Shown here: positions 45,961-58,137 of the stretch, in pieces
Layout: each line of letters opens with the position of its first letter
How positions within the stretch are numbered: the stretch's first letter is position 1
From: Deefgea chitinilytica
Lineage (GTDB): Bacteria > Pseudomonadota > Gammaproteobacteria > Burkholderiales > Chitinibacteraceae
DNA length: 64,000 bases
Direction of reading: 5' to 3'
NCBI RefSeq assembly: GCF_016881405.1
Contig: NZ_WOFE01000001.1
Location: forward strand, 372,001 to 436,000
Notes under the pieces: model-generated
What the model was told of the DNA's origin: nothing
Databases searched by the model: none
What the model saw: only the letters and a program-made list of their open reading frames with translations
Translations under genes and position numbers: made by a program

Positions 45961-46456
45961 ATCGATCTGCACTGTATTACTGCTTAGCCTAGTAATGCTT
46001 GGGTGTACTTCAACCAAAACCGCTACCAGCAAACCTGCCAAGCCAATACCCTCCTTAGCCAACATTAAAGCCGATGGCGCAGGGCGTGAAATTGTGATGT
46101 ACGCCTTGGGCTTATTGGAAACTAATTATCAGTTTGGCGGCACCAATCCCGAGGCAGGTCTTGATTGCAGTGGTCTCGTTTTGCTGGTGTATAAAAACGC
46201 TTTGGGTGTGAATTTGCCACGCTCAGCCGCTGAAATCGCCTCAGTCGCACGGCCAGTCCCCAAAGAACAATTGCAAGCGGGCGATTTGGTATTTTTTAAA
46301 ACGACGAGCCGTTCTTTTTCGCATGTAGGAATTTATTTGGGTGACAATAAATTTATTCATGCGCCTTCCACCAATGGCAAAGTAAGGATCGAATCTTTAG
46401 CCAACAGCTATTTTGCGCCGCGTTTTGAAGGTGGCCGCACCTTAATGGCCGATTAA
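45953..46456 (+). CDS. NlpC/P60 family lipoprotein (peptidoglycan hydrolase)
   Basis: 167 residues. Lipoprotein signal with lipobox VMLGC (Cys18), then an NlpC/P60 papain-like domain with nucleophile Cys72 in LDCSG and His124 in SHVGIYLG. Such outer-membrane-anchored enzymes cleave cell-wall peptide crosslinks. It overlaps the upstream deacetylase gene by eight bases. It is a paralogue of the secreted NlpC/P60 protein at 51658, with which it shares the NTPE-GLDCSG and SHVGIYLGDN-FIH blocks. Confidence 0.92.
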   Translation: MLKSICTVLLLSLVMLGCTSTKTATSKPAKPIPSLANIKADGAGREIVMYALGLLETNYQFGGTNPEAGLDCSGLVLLVYKNALGVNLPRSAAEIASVARPVPKEQLQAGDLVFFKTTSRSFSHVGIYLGDNKFIHAPSTNGKVRIESLANSYFAPRFEGGRTLMAD

Positions 46457-46624
46457 TTCATCGCAATTAAATACGGTTGCTGTTAGATATTAGTCATTCA
46501 GCCGACTTGATTTCGCAGTTGTGCAATAACGCTGTGGCACTCTTTATTTTGCATGGGAAACTCCCGATACGCGTTTTTTCCACACTTTGCTACATTGATT
46601 TAACGATTAATTAAGTTGAACACC

Positions 46625-47647
46625 ATGTTGATACGCCCGATTGGCCTTGATGATAGAGACGCATTGTTGGCGCTGGCAAAAACGGCAGGCGTTGGCGTGA
46701 CCACTTTGCAGCCCAATCCCGCGCGCTTAAATGAGCGAATCCAAACCAGTTTACATAGCCTAAACACCACCCCTGAATTGGCCGATGCCAGTTATTTATT
46801 TGTATTAGAAGACGATGCCACCCATGAAATTGTAGGCATTTGTGGTATCGAGGCAGCGCTCGGCATGCACGACACTTGGTATAACTATCGTGTTGGCTTA
46901 TCGGTGCACGCTTCGCGTGAACTCAATATCTATAAGCAACTTCCAACGCTATTTTTAACTTCAGATCTCACCGGTTCGAGTGAGTTGTGCTCGCTGTTTT
47001 TGGCGAGCTCACATCGCAAAGATGGCAATGGCGCTTTGCTGTCAAAAAGCCGGTTTTTGTTTATGGCTGAGTTTCCTGAGCGGTTTTCAGATCGAGTCAT
47101 CGCTGAAATGCGCGGCGTTTCTGATGAGGCGGGGCAATCGCCGTTTTGGGAAAGTTTAGGCCGACATTTCTTTACGATGGATTTTGCTAAAGCGGATTTT
47201 TTATCCTACGTCGGCAGTAAATCATTCATTGCTGAATTGATGCCTAAGCATCCGATTTATACCTGCTTTTTGTCAGAGGCAGCGCAAGCGGCGCTCGGCA
47301 ATGTGCATCCTGCCACTGCGCCAGCACGAGCGATGCTAGAGGCGGAGGGCTTTCGTTATCAAGGTTATGTCGATATTTTTGATGCTGGCCCCAGTTTGGA
47401 ATGCAGTTTGGCCGACATTCGTGCTGTGCGGCAATCAACCATCTACCAATCGCTGGCCGTGGCCGCCGAGCCCAAAAATGCCACCCCATGGTTAGTGAGT
47501 AACCGTCGCTTGGGCGATTTCCGAGTGACTTTGGCGATGACCCGTCCACTGGAAGATGCTTTGCCTTTAACGAGTGAAGTATTACAACGTCTTAATTTGG
47601 AAAATGGCGATAGTATTCGTGCCGTACCATTGTCAGCAAAAGCTTAG
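46625..47647 (+). CDS. astA: arginine N-succinyltransferase
   Basis: First enzyme of the arginine succinyltransferase pathway: succinyl-CoA plus arginine gives N2-succinylarginine. 340 residues from ATG 46625, with the family's MLIRPIGLDDRDALLALA start, VGICGIEAALG, FYNYRVG-like block NYRVGLSVHASRELN and LFLTSDLTGSSELCSLFL. A TTG three codons earlier is in frame but less likely. The ribosome-binding site is weak. First gene of astADBE; 12 bases to astD. Confidence 0.94.
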   Translation: MLIRPIGLDDRDALLALAKTAGVGVTTLQPNPARLNERIQTSLHSLNTTPELADASYLFVLEDDATHEIVGICGIEAALGMHDTWYNYRVGLSVHASRELNIYKQLPTLFLTSDLTGSSELCSLFLASSHRKDGNGALLSKSRFLFMAEFPERFSDRVIAEMRGVSDEAGQSPFWESLGRHFFTMDFAKADFLSYVGSKSFIAELMPKHPIYTCFLSEAAQAALGNVHPATAPARAMLEAEGFRYQGYVDIFDAGPSLECSLADIRAVRQSTIYQSLAVAAEPKNATPWLVSNRRLGDFRVTLAMTRPLEDALPLTSEVLQRLNLENGDSIRAVPLSAKA

Positions 47648-50472
<2,825 letters not shown>

Positions 50473-50606
50473 GGAGTAGTTTGGTATTTGCAGGATGGTG
50501 TGCGTGCGGTGACTGCGCCTAGTTTAAGGGCTGAGGTTATTACTTAAGCTAGCTAGCCTGCTAAAATCAAAACTGACGACTGAGATGTTTGTTGAGGAAT
50601 TTGCGC

Positions 50607-51608
50607 ATGAGTAGTTTTTTACAAGAAACCCTCGCTGGTCATACCGCGATTGCGTTGCCGTATTGTTTGCAGAGTGGCGCTAGCGTTCAAGTGATGGATG
50701 AGGGCGTAATTCGGTTTGAGCCACAAGATGGGGTTAAGCATACTTTTGATGTGGTGATTTCCTGCGGTATTCATGGTAATGAAACGGCACCGGTTGAGTT
50801 GGTTGAACAATTGATTGAGCAAATTTGTGCTGGTGCGATCAAAGTACGGGCACGGGTTTTATTTATCTTTGGTAATGTGGCGGCGTTGCGCCTAGGTCAG
50901 CGATTTGTTGAAGAAGATATGAATCGACTGTTTAGTCGCACACCGGACGTGGATGATGGAGTCGAAAAACGCCGCGCTGCGATGCTAGAAATGCATGTGA
51001 TGCGTTTTTTTCAAGCCGGTGGAGAAAACCGCCCTCGGTTTCATTATGATTTACACACTGCAATTCATGGCTCTTTGATAGAAAAGTTTGCCATTTATCC
51101 CTTACCCAAAGCGAATAAGCCATTTTCAGCAACGGAAATTGCTCGTTTGTCTTTGGCTGGCGTTGATACAGTGTTATTGCAATCGACGACGTCGAGTACA
51201 TTTTCTTTCTTTACGAGTCGGCAATGCGATGCTGCGTCGTTTACCGTTGAATTAGGTAGCGCGCGACCTTTTGGGCATAATCAAGGTATTGATTTGTCCA
51301 AAATGGCGGCTTATTTGCAAGGTTTGATACAAGGTGAGTTGCCGATGCCTGAGCTGGTTCCTGCTCATGTGAAGATCTTCCGTGTCTCGCGTGAAATACC
51401 GAAAAAAAGCCATGATTTCCAATTTGCGATTGATGGAAAAACTGACAACTTTACGCCATTGCCAGTCGGCATGGTGTTGGCGGTCGATCAGGGTGAGGAG
51501 TTTGTGGTGACCGAAGCGGATGCTCGGATTATTTTCCCAAATCCAGATGTGCCACCGGGGCAGCGTGCGGGTTTGATTATTGTTCCTGCACATCAATTGT
51601 CCAGCTAA
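50607..51608 (+). CDS. astE: succinylglutamate desuccinylase
   Basis: Zinc hydrolase that releases glutamate and succinate, the last Ast step. 333 residues from ATG 50607, chosen for GAGGAAT upstream. Zinc ligands are in ISCGIHGNETAPVE and DLHTAIHGS, the carboxypeptidase-like Glu lies near TVELGSARPFG, and the C-terminal beta-domain is intact. Closes the astADBE cluster and is followed by a strong bidirectional terminator. Confidence 0.94.
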   Translation: MSSFLQETLAGHTAIALPYCLQSGASVQVMDEGVIRFEPQDGVKHTFDVVISCGIHGNETAPVELVEQLIEQICAGAIKVRARVLFIFGNVAALRLGQRFVEEDMNRLFSRTPDVDDGVEKRRAAMLEMHVMRFFQAGGENRPRFHYDLHTAIHGSLIEKFAIYPLPKANKPFSATEIARLSLAGVDTVLLQSTTSSTFSFFTSRQCDAASFTVELGSARPFGHNQGIDLSKMAAYLQGLIQGELPMPELVPAHVKIFRVSREIPKKSHDFQFAIDGKTDNFTPLPVGMVLAVDQGEEFVVTEADARIIFPNPDVPPGQRAGLIIVPAHQLSS

Positions 51609-51625
51609 AAAAGATTGCGGTAAAT

Positions 51626-51656
51626 AAAAAGCCATTCATGTTTGAATGGCTTTTTA
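51626..51656. terminator. bidirectional terminator between astE and the NlpC/P60 gene
   Basis: GCCATTCA (51631-51638) pairs with TGAATGGC (51643-51650) around a TGTT loop, with A5 on the left and T5 on the right. The right T-run touches the stop codon of the minus-strand gene. Confidence 0.92.
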
Positions 51657-51657
51657 T

Positions 51658-52593
51658 TTATTTCTTGGCAGTGTTTTTCGCTGGAGTTTTCGATTTCGTA
51701 TTTGGTTTGTTAGGCGTTTTTGGGGCTTGTGATACGCTCTTTTTGGCAGGTGCCTTTGCCGCAGTTTTACGCGCACTTGAAGTTGTTGCCTTTGCTCCGC
51801 GGCTGGCTTTGGCGGGCTTTGCGTTTGTGTCAGCGTTGTTAATTTTGACTTGAGCACATTTCATTGCCGTTTTTTTGTTTTTACCTTTGCCAGTAATGAC
51901 TTTTTTGCACTCAGTGCGAGAACTCGCGGTGGCGGTATTCACTACGCGTGACGAAGTAGAAACGCGTCTTGCTTCATTGCTCGAGTTTGCGAGCATGGCA
52001 TTGACGTTCAGACCTTCTGCGCCACTATCGGCAATACGACGAGCGCCTGTAAAACGGCTAGTCCAGTAGCTTTGCCCCATGTTTGCCACTTCGACGCTGC
52101 GGCCTGCACGGGGAGAATGGATAAATCGATTGTCGCCTAGATAAATGCCTACGTGCGAAAAAGTACGGCCCAAGGTATTAAAAAAAACTAAATCGCCAGG
52201 CTTTAATTCAGTTTTGTCGATGGTTTTACCAGTTTGTGCCATTTCAACCGCAGTACGTGGCAAGGTCATATTCATCGAGTTTTGAAATACGTAGCGAATA
52301 AAACCGCTGCAATCTAAACCCGACTCAGGCGTGTTGCCGCCCCAAGTATATTTCACGCCGATTAAGCTCATTGCTGATAGTAATAAATCTTGCGCGGGGG
52401 TGTAGTCGGTGGTTTTATCAGTTGGGCGCGCAGCTGTTTTTTTTGCGCGCGTTTTTGCGGTAGTTGGGGCTGCTGCATCGCCGCTACCCAACCACGCACT
52501 GGGTGACGTATCGCCAATCGGCATGTCTTCATCCGCAAAGCTATTGGCCGCGGTGAGAGAGAAAAGTGTGGTGATAATGACAATCCATTTCAT
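51658..52593 (-). CDS. secreted NlpC/P60 protein with long basic C-terminal tail
   Basis: 311 residues from ATG 52593. Signal peptide (about 1-20, cut near NSFA), an Ala/Thr/Lys-rich linker, an NlpC/P60 domain (about 65-190) with Cys95 in GLDCSG and His in SHVGIYLGDN, then ~120 residues of low complexity. The last 60 are almost only Lys, Ala, Pro, Ser and Thr (KTAAKAPAKKSVSQ and similar), like histone H1 tails. The enzyme part would cut peptidoglycan peptides; the polycation may bind wall teichoic-like polymers, LPS or DNA. Transcribed alone. Confidence 0.88.
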   Translation of the reverse strand: MKWIVIITTLFSLTAANSFADEDMPIGDTSPSAWLGSGDAAAPTTAKTRAKKTAARPTDKTTDYTPAQDLLLSAMSLIGVKYTWGGNTPESGLDCSGFIRYVFQNSMNMTLPRTAVEMAQTGKTIDKTELKPGDLVFFNTLGRTFSHVGIYLGDNRFIHSPRAGRSVEVANMGQSYWTSRFTGARRIADSGAEGLNVNAMLANSSNEARRVSTSSRVVNTATASSRTECKKVITGKGKNKKTAMKCAQVKINNADTNAKPAKASRGAKATTSSARKTAAKAPAKKSVSQAPKTPNKPNTKSKTPAKNTAKK

Positions 52594-52686
52594 GGGCAAG
52601 AACTGTACGTATGTGGAATAGGGCTGTAAAGCATAAAATCAAGAAAATCTAAATTTAATCGATCGGCTTAAGGAATTTGAGACCCA

Positions 52687-54372
52687 ATGTTAAAAGAAAC
52701 GTTCACTGTGATGCGCGATTTACCAAGGGTGCGTGAGATTGTAGCGATTTTGATTCGTTATGGCCTTGGTAATTTAGTGCAAAAATTGGGCTTGAATAAA
52801 GGGATTGAGCGCGCTAGCGATGCTTTGCATTTACCTGGAGATCATGAAATTCAGTTAATGGATCCCTCGGTTCGCGTCCGCAAAGCACTAGAAGAATTGG
52901 GGCCGACCTTTATCAAACTCGGTCAAGTGCTGGCCACCCGTGTGGATATGTTTACACCAGAGTGGATTGCCGAGTTTGAGAAGCTGCAAAACGACGTTCC
53001 TCCGCTGGATTTTGCCGTGATTTTGCCAGAGTTGCAGCAGGTATTAGGTGCCGATCCACATGATATTTTTAAAGCACTCGATTCGCAGCCGATCGGCTCT
53101 GCATCGATTGCGCAAGTGCATCGTGCGCAGTTACAAGATGGTACTGAAGTCGTATTAAAAATCCGCCGTCCCGGAATTATTTCGAAGATTGAAGCTGATT
53201 TGAGGATTTTGCGACATATCGCCACATTAGCTGAATTTGAATTCCCCGATTTGCGCCGCTATCAACCGGTACGGATTGTGGATGAGTTTGCCAAGTCTTT
53301 ACGCCGTGAACTGAATTTATCCACGGAAGCGCGCAATTTAGAGCGTTTTGTACAAAACTTTGCTGGTCACGATGAGATTGAGATTCCCAAAATTTGGTGG
53401 GAATGGACTGGTGAGAGTTTAAATGTTCAGAGTTACATTGGTGGTATTGCCGGTAATGATTTACAGGCGGCTGATGCGGCGGGGATGGATAGAAAAGTAT
53501 TAGCTGCTCGCGGCGCAGATGCGGTGTTGAAAATGGTGCTGATTGATGGCTATTTTCACGCTGATCCGCATCCTGGCAATGTGAAGTATCTCGCAGGTAA
53601 TCGCATCGCTTTTCTTGATTTTGGCATGGTTGGGCGATTACCGCATCCACGCCGGGATCAGATTGTGGATTTACTCGCGGCTTTATCGCAGCGCGATGAG
53701 CACGGCATTTTGAATGTATTGCTGGAGTGGACGGGCGATACGGTGGTGGATGAAGACAAGCTTGCCAGCGACATTGCCGACTTTATGTTCAATTACGAAA
53801 ACCTACCGCTTAAAGACGTGCCGTTTGGCCATATGCTCAATGATGTTGCAGTGATGATGCGCGAGCATGAAATCACTTTGCCATCAGATTTGACGTTGCT
53901 GTTCAAGGCTTTGATTACTTTGGAAGGACTAGGCCGTCAGCTTGATCCGGAATTTAAAATGGTGCCGCATCTGACACCATTTGTGAAAGAAGTGATTTTG
54001 GAGCGTCTCAGTCCGAAAACTTGGCTCAAAAACGGCAAAGACAATTTATTTGAAGCGTTTGGCGTGTTGTCCGGTTTACCGCGTGATATTGGTAAGCTGA
54101 TTAAACAAGCTCGGCGCGGCAATCTGAAAGTAGATTTAGACCTCAAAAGGCTCGATCGATTTGGTAATTTAATTGCCAAAAGTGCTAATCGCTTAACGAT
54201 GGGTATTGTGACAGGGGCCTTGATTATTGGTTCGTCGATTGCGATGACAATAAAAACTGGACCAACGCTGTTTGGCATGCCTTTGCTGGGATTTCTGGGT
54301 TTTGTGTTGGCACTAATGAATGCGATTTGGCTGATGTTTGCAATCTGGATTTCGAGCAAGGATGAGCGTTAA
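52687..54372 (+). CDS. ubiB: UbiB/AarF (ABC1) family atypical kinase
   Basis: 561 residues. ABC1 family marks: ELGPTFIKLGQVLATR (KxGQ motif, about 70-85), the Ala/Ser loop IGSASIAQVH, the Lys in VVLKIRRPG, FHADPHPGN and the metal Asp in FLDFGMVGRL. Two transmembrane helices close the C-terminus (about 505-550). UbiB is required for ubiquinone synthesis. The usual ubiE/ubiJ neighbours are absent, so this could be a paralogue. Four bases overlap the convergent glycosylase gene. Confidence 0.85.
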   Translation: MLKETFTVMRDLPRVREIVAILIRYGLGNLVQKLGLNKGIERASDALHLPGDHEIQLMDPSVRVRKALEELGPTFIKLGQVLATRVDMFTPEWIAEFEKLQNDVPPLDFAVILPELQQVLGADPHDIFKALDSQPIGSASIAQVHRAQLQDGTEVVLKIRRPGIISKIEADLRILRHIATLAEFEFPDLRRYQPVRIVDEFAKSLRRELNLSTEARNLERFVQNFAGHDEIEIPKIWWEWTGESLNVQSYIGGIAGNDLQAADAAGMDRKVLAARGADAVLKMVLIDGYFHADPHPGNVKYLAGNRIAFLDFGMVGRLPHPRRDQIVDLLAALSQRDEHGILNVLLEWTGDTVVDEDKLASDIADFMFNYENLPLKDVPFGHMLNDVAVMMREHEITLPSDLTLLFKALITLEGLGRQLDPEFKMVPHLTPFVKEVILERLSPKTWLKNGKDNLFEAFGVLSGLPRDIGKLIKQARRGNLKVDLDLKRLDRFGNLIAKSANRLTMGIVTGALIIGSSIAMTIKTGPTLFGMPLLGFLGFVLALMNAIWLMFAIWISSKDER

Positions 54373-54857
54373 TTTGTCAGATAGGGTCTTAACACCTGTA
54401 ACCAATAGCCTGTTTTGCTGTCTATTGCCAGGGTATGCGCCGGACTGCTAGAGGGTAAAACAGCTTGCTGGATATACTCAGGCACTTGCCGTTTGCCCAG
54501 TTTGGCCGCGGTTTGCCCATTAAAAGCAATTAACTGCAGGTCAGATAAAGATGCGCAGCGCTGCATAATTGGATTGAGTGTCGCTTGCTGAATCGCGGCA
54601 TCCAGACTACCTTGCCGTTTTGCTTGTGCGACGACATCCCATAAACCGATCCTATGATCTTGCAGTATGTCGTAACGCTGTGCAAAAGGCAGTGTATTGA
54701 GCCCGATTTGTAATAATTGGCTCATAATCAGCCAAAAAGCATTTCGTGGATGGGCGTAATAATGCCCCGCATTCAGCGAGGCATCTCCGGGCAAACTACC
54801 TAAAATTAAAATCCGGCAATCGGTGCGCAGGATGGCGCCAAAACTACTTTTTTCCAT
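54369..54857 (-). CDS. DNA-deoxyinosine (hypoxanthine) glycosylase, UDG superfamily
   Basis: 162 residues. LILGSLPGDASLNAGHYYAHPRN contains the superfamily motif 1 with the family-6 (HDG) form, where Asn replaces the Asp of classical UDG at the HPRN position, and SSSPAH near the end is motif 2. Enzymes of this group excise deaminated adenine (hypoxanthine) from DNA in base-excision repair. It ends four bases inside the convergent ubiB end. It lies six bases downstream of the chemoreceptor gene on the same strand. Confidence 0.85.
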   Translation of the reverse strand: MEKSSFGAILRTDCRILILGSLPGDASLNAGHYYAHPRNAFWLIMSQLLQIGLNTLPFAQRYDILQDHRIGLWDVVAQAKRQGSLDAAIQQATLNPIMQRCASLSDLQLIAFNGQTAAKLGKRQVPEYIQQAVLPSSSPAHTLAIDSKTGYWLQVLRPYLTN

Positions 54858-54863
54858 TTGAGC

Positions 54864-56657
54864 TTAGGTGTTGCTTAAAATTGCAGCACCATCAAAACCT
54901 AAACGTAAACCACCCCAATGGCGTCCTGCCACCATAATCGGCACATCGATTTCAGTCATGATTTCGCCAGTGTCGCGCAGATAAGTTTGCAGCAAAAATC
55001 GTTCAGTATTTCTCGCTGCACGTAACCCTGCCGGATCATTGAAAATCCGTTGGTCACGGCTGTTGATCAAATCAACGGCCTTCTCGCCGGTTAAAGGCTT
55101 GGAGTACCAGCTATTATGAGTCGGTCCGTAGCCGTTGGTATCCACTGCCAAAGAGAAGCGCCCCCCTAAAGCCAGCTTGGCTAGCTCATCATAAATAGGC
55201 TGAATTTCTTGCACAAAATACTGGTTGTAGCTGGTTTTGTATTTTTGTGGCGCCGTTTGAGGGATGGCTTGATAGTTTTGATCGAACACATTCACGCCAC
55301 GATTCATTAGTGCTTCAATTTTTTCGGCAACGCGATCGCGGTATTCACACACTTGAGTGATGGTTTGATCTAGTGCTCCTTGTCCCACGGTAAAGCGGCC
55401 AATCATTGCTTGCACTTTCTCTGCCGCTTCGGCGACGTCTTTTGATGATTGCGCGGAGCGATTCATTTTTTCGTTCACGCCGAGCGAGAGCTGATGAATT
55501 TCCGAAACATTTGCGTTGACCAGATTGTTGGAGACGGTAAATTCTTCCAGGGTCGCAGCAATTCCAGATAGCGCTTGTGCCGTCATTTCAAAATCGCTCA
55601 TCAGTAGCGCAAACTGTTGCGATGCTTTATCAACCACTTCTTGCGTACGGTTGGCATCACTGGTGATCATCACGGTTTCGGATAAGGTTTCAGCCACTTG
55701 ACCCAGCATACTATCGATATCGCCGGAAATTTCATCGGTGGCAACGCCTACTTTTTCCGCTAATTTGCGTACTTCATCGGCCACCACGGCAAAACCGCGC
55801 CCTTGCTCACCAGCCCGTGCCGCTTCGATGGCGGCATTGAGCGCCAGTAAATTAGTTTGCCCAGCAATTTCTTTGATGAGATCGACAATGGTTTTGATGC
55901 TGGCAGAGCGTTTATTTAGACCGTCTACGGTTTGATTGAAATTACCTATTTTCTGGGTAATGGCATTAATGCGGTTGGTGACATCTTGTAGTTCCGCATA
56001 CGATTGTCTAGCCATTACTAAATTTTGCGCGGTTGTTTGCGAGATTTCGCCTGTCCGATTAGAAACTTGGTTAATGCCCTCAGTAGTGCTATTGCTGGCC
56101 TCGACGACCTTTCTTGCCAGTTGGTCTTGCTGGGTCGTGGCCGATGCTGAGTCTTTGATATCTTTTTGTGATTTCGCCGCTTCTAGCGCCATGCCTACGG
56201 TCATGGTTTGTACATTAGAAACAATATCGCGTTGCTTGCCTAAAAAGCGATTACAAGTCAGCGCGAGCTGGCTAATTTCGTCGGAGTAGGGGGCGGGGAT
56301 GTTTTTGGATAAATCGCCCTCGTGGCTGGCAGCATCGTCAAATACTTGATTGATGAGCTGTATCGGTTTTGTGATCCAGAAATGGAAATAGGTTATTTGG
56401 ATAAGACATAGCAAGCTTGTTAAAACGAGGCTAATCCAAGCATAACGTTTAAGCTGGCTGAGTTCATTTAAGATAACTTGAGCACTGCTATTGTCAACGT
56501 TGTTCAGTGCAGTTTGCAGGGTTGACTCGGCGCCATAGACCGCAATCAGCATGCAGACTGGAAAAAAAAAGAACAATCCAATGAATGCAAATTTACGGCC
56601 TAAGCTCGGAATAAAATTGCGCTCAAAGGATTTATGAAATTCGGCGATCATGCTCAT
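54864..56657 (-). CDS. methyl-accepting chemotaxis protein with C-terminal sensor domain
   Basis: 597 residues. Two TMs near the N-terminus (about 22-44 and 72-94) enclose only a ~25-residue periplasmic loop. A HAMP-like linker and the cytoplasmic hairpin with the highly conserved [20 protein letters not shown] block and following [19 protein letters not shown] come next. After the hairpin, residues ~440-597 form an extra domain with [28 protein letters not shown] and [20 protein letters not shown], Cache-like in pattern. The sensor therefore seems to be cytoplasmic and C-terminal. Start at 56657 or 56651. Confidence 0.88.
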   Translation of the reverse strand: MSMIAEFHKSFERNFIPSLGRKFAFIGLFFFFPVCMLIAVYGAESTLQTALNNVDNSSAQVILNELSQLKRYAWISLVLTSLLCLIQITYFHFWITKPIQLINQVFDDAASHEGDLSKNIPAPYSDEISQLALTCNRFLGKQRDIVSNVQTMTVGMALEAAKSQKDIKDSASATTQQDQLARKVVEASNSTTEGINQVSNRTGEISQTTAQNLVMARQSYAELQDVTNRINAITQKIGNFNQTVDGLNKRSASIKTIVDLIKEIAGQTNLLALNAAIEAARAGEQGRGFAVVADEVRKLAEKVGVATDEISGDIDSMLGQVAETLSETVMITSDANRTQEVVDKASQQFALLMSDFEMTAQALSGIAATLEEFTVSNNLVNANVSEIHQLSLGVNEKMNRSAQSSKDVAEAAEKVQAMIGRFTVGQGALDQTITQVCEYRDRVAEKIEALMNRGVNVFDQNYQAIPQTAPQKYKTSYNQYFVQEIQPIYDELAKLALGGRFSLAVDTNGYGPTHNSWYSKPLTGEKAVDLINSRDQRIFNDPAGLRAARNTERFLLQTYLRDTGEIMTEIDVPIMVAGRHWGGLRLGFDGAAILSNT

Positions 56658-56732
56658 GGTGCACCCGAGTATTTAGAATTCTTGTTATTGTTGTAGTTCT
56701 ATTGCTTGCCAATCGGCAAGCATTACTCATGC

Positions 56733-57146
56733 TTAGTCACCAAATGCGAGCGCCAGATCATCGAGCGTTAAATGCCATTTTTTAAGCATTCGACTAAATA
56801 CGGCTAGTTCTGCATCACAAATTTCTTGATCCGATTTGGCGATGTCGAGTGCTAAGGCTGCCAATTGCAAGCGCTTTTGAGGATCGTCGATGGTTTCAAG
56901 CAAATCATCAATACGCTGTTTGTCGATTAAACGAATTTGGCCGTTTTCATCGGCTTCATCAGTGATGTCATTGCAGTACGCTTGTAGAACTTGAATAAAA
57001 CCTTTGCGGGTAATACCGATGATTTTATAAGCATCTAAATGTTCAAGTTCGTCGATTTCTTCAGGATCAAAGCTGCCATCACACATCATTTGCATGACTA
57101 AAATGCGCGCCATTGCTTCTGGGCTATTGTTTGGGTATTTCTTCAT
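56733..57146 (-). CDS. TerB-family cytosolic protein
   Basis: 137 residues, all-helical and acidic. The region MARILVMQMMCDGSFDPEEI and LALDIAKSDQEICDAELAVF fits the TerB/DjlA N-terminal fold, which often has metal-binding acidic pairs. The family is loosely linked to tellurite resistance and stress, but no other ter gene is near, so no such role is claimed. Its ATG overlaps the thioesterase stop (57143-57146). Confidence 0.75.
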   Translation of the reverse strand: MKKYPNNSPEAMARILVMQMMCDGSFDPEEIDELEHLDAYKIIGITRKGFIQVLQAYCNDITDEADENGQIRLIDKQRIDDLLETIDDPQKRLQLAALALDIAKSDQEICDAELAVFSRMLKKWHLTLDDLALAFGD

Positions 57147-57583
57147 GACACTAGTGCTCCTGAGCTTACTAAAATTTGCCGGAAAGATTCGGGCAAACTG
57201 ATTATTTTTCGTTTGGTATAGCTAAAACTGGCCATCGAGGTTTTTGCTTTAGCGATGGATCGATCTTGTGTAGTCACATCATAATAAAGTTCAAACCCAG
57301 CTCTGCTGATTTCGTCAACCGCTAGGCGAATATGCAACAGATCACCGTAAAATGCCTCATGTAAAAATACCAGTGATGCATCGCAGAGGATTAATCCTGC
57401 GCCGCCAAGGTCGAGTTCATTTTGAAAACCTAGGCTACGTAACCATTGAAGCCGTGCTTCGTGCAATAGACCTAATAGTGCATCATTAGCCAAATGATTG
57501 CCGTAATTAATATCGCTAATTCTGACCGCAATCTCGCACTCAAACAGCGTGCACGCTGGTAATTCAAGTTTAATCCGTGGCAT
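57143..57583 (-). CDS. hotdog-fold acyl-CoA thioesterase
   Basis: 146 residues of the 4HBT family: ISDINYGNHLANDALLGLLHEARLQWL carries the usual NYGNHL block with the catalytic-type Asp/Asn-His region. The remaining strands are present and the length is normal. It probably hydrolyses acyl- or aryl-CoA thioesters; substrate undetermined. It overlaps the TerB-like gene by four bases (ATGA), so both are in one operon. Confidence 0.83.
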   Translation of the reverse strand: MPRIKLELPACTLFECEIAVRISDINYGNHLANDALLGLLHEARLQWLRSLGFQNELDLGGAGLILCDASLVFLHEAFYGDLLHIRLAVDEISRAGFELYYDVTTQDRSIAKAKTSMASFSYTKRKIISLPESFRQILVSSGALVS

Positions 57584-57681
57584 AGTCGTATTAATTCAAA
57601 GTCTCTGATTTGAGTGTATGCTCGACACCCTTAAGCTGCAATAGTCTAGACTTAATTATCAATTCTGGAAGGAGCCTCATC

Positions 57682-58137
57682 ATGTATCAGCGAATCTTAG
57701 TGCCAGTTGATCACAGTGATACCAGTGCAGCGGCTTTACAGGAGGCCAAGCGCCTTGCCAATGAGCAACATGCAGTGGTTCGTTTGGTGCATGTGATTGA
57801 TTTGGCCCAATTTGCGTGGAGCGCCAATGAGTTTTTGGATGTGCCACAACTGCAAGCCTCTTTGCGCCAAGGAGGTCAGACTTTGCTCGATTCGCGTGCA
57901 GAGGAATTGCGCGAGGTGGGGTTGACGGTGGAGGTGGATTTGCTCGAAATTTGGGGTGGGCAAATTGCACGCTCTTTGGTAGATGAAGCCGAAAAATGGC
58001 AGGCTGAATTATTGGTGATGGGAACGCATGGCTATGGTGGATTAACGCATCTCTTACTTGGTAGTGTAGCTGAAGGCGTATTGCGGATTACCAAAACGCC
58101 GGTCTTATTGGTGCGAGCGCCTGAACATGGCGCTTGA
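57682..58137 (+). CDS. universal stress protein (UspA family)
   Basis: 151 residues from ATG 57682, with GGAAGGAG eight bases upstream. Rossmann-like fold MYQRILVPVDHSDTS at the N-terminus, ATP-binding motif MGTHGYGGLTHLLLGSVAE (G-2x-G-9x-G-S type) and C-terminal TPVLLVRAPE. It is likely an ATP-binding USP induced by stress. Its end overlaps the radical-SAM gene by 11 bases, suggesting co-expression. Confidence 0.92.
   Translation: MYQRILVPVDHSDTSAAALQEAKRLANEQHAVVRLVHVIDLAQFAWSANEFLDVPQLQASLRQGGQTLLDSRAEELREVGLTVEVDLLEIWGGQIARSLVDEAEKWQAELLVMGTHGYGGLTHLLLGSVAEGVLRITKTPVLLVRAPEHGA

Noticed and set aside
46535-46553. TGGCAC ... TTGCA upstream of astA as a sigma-54 promoter
   Set aside because: The gap between the elements is 8 bases where the consensus needs 5 (GG-N10-GC), so the geometry does not fit.
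56733-57146. Tellurite resistance role for the TerB-like gene
   Set aside because: No other ter genes are present, and the fold alone does not imply tellurite resistance.
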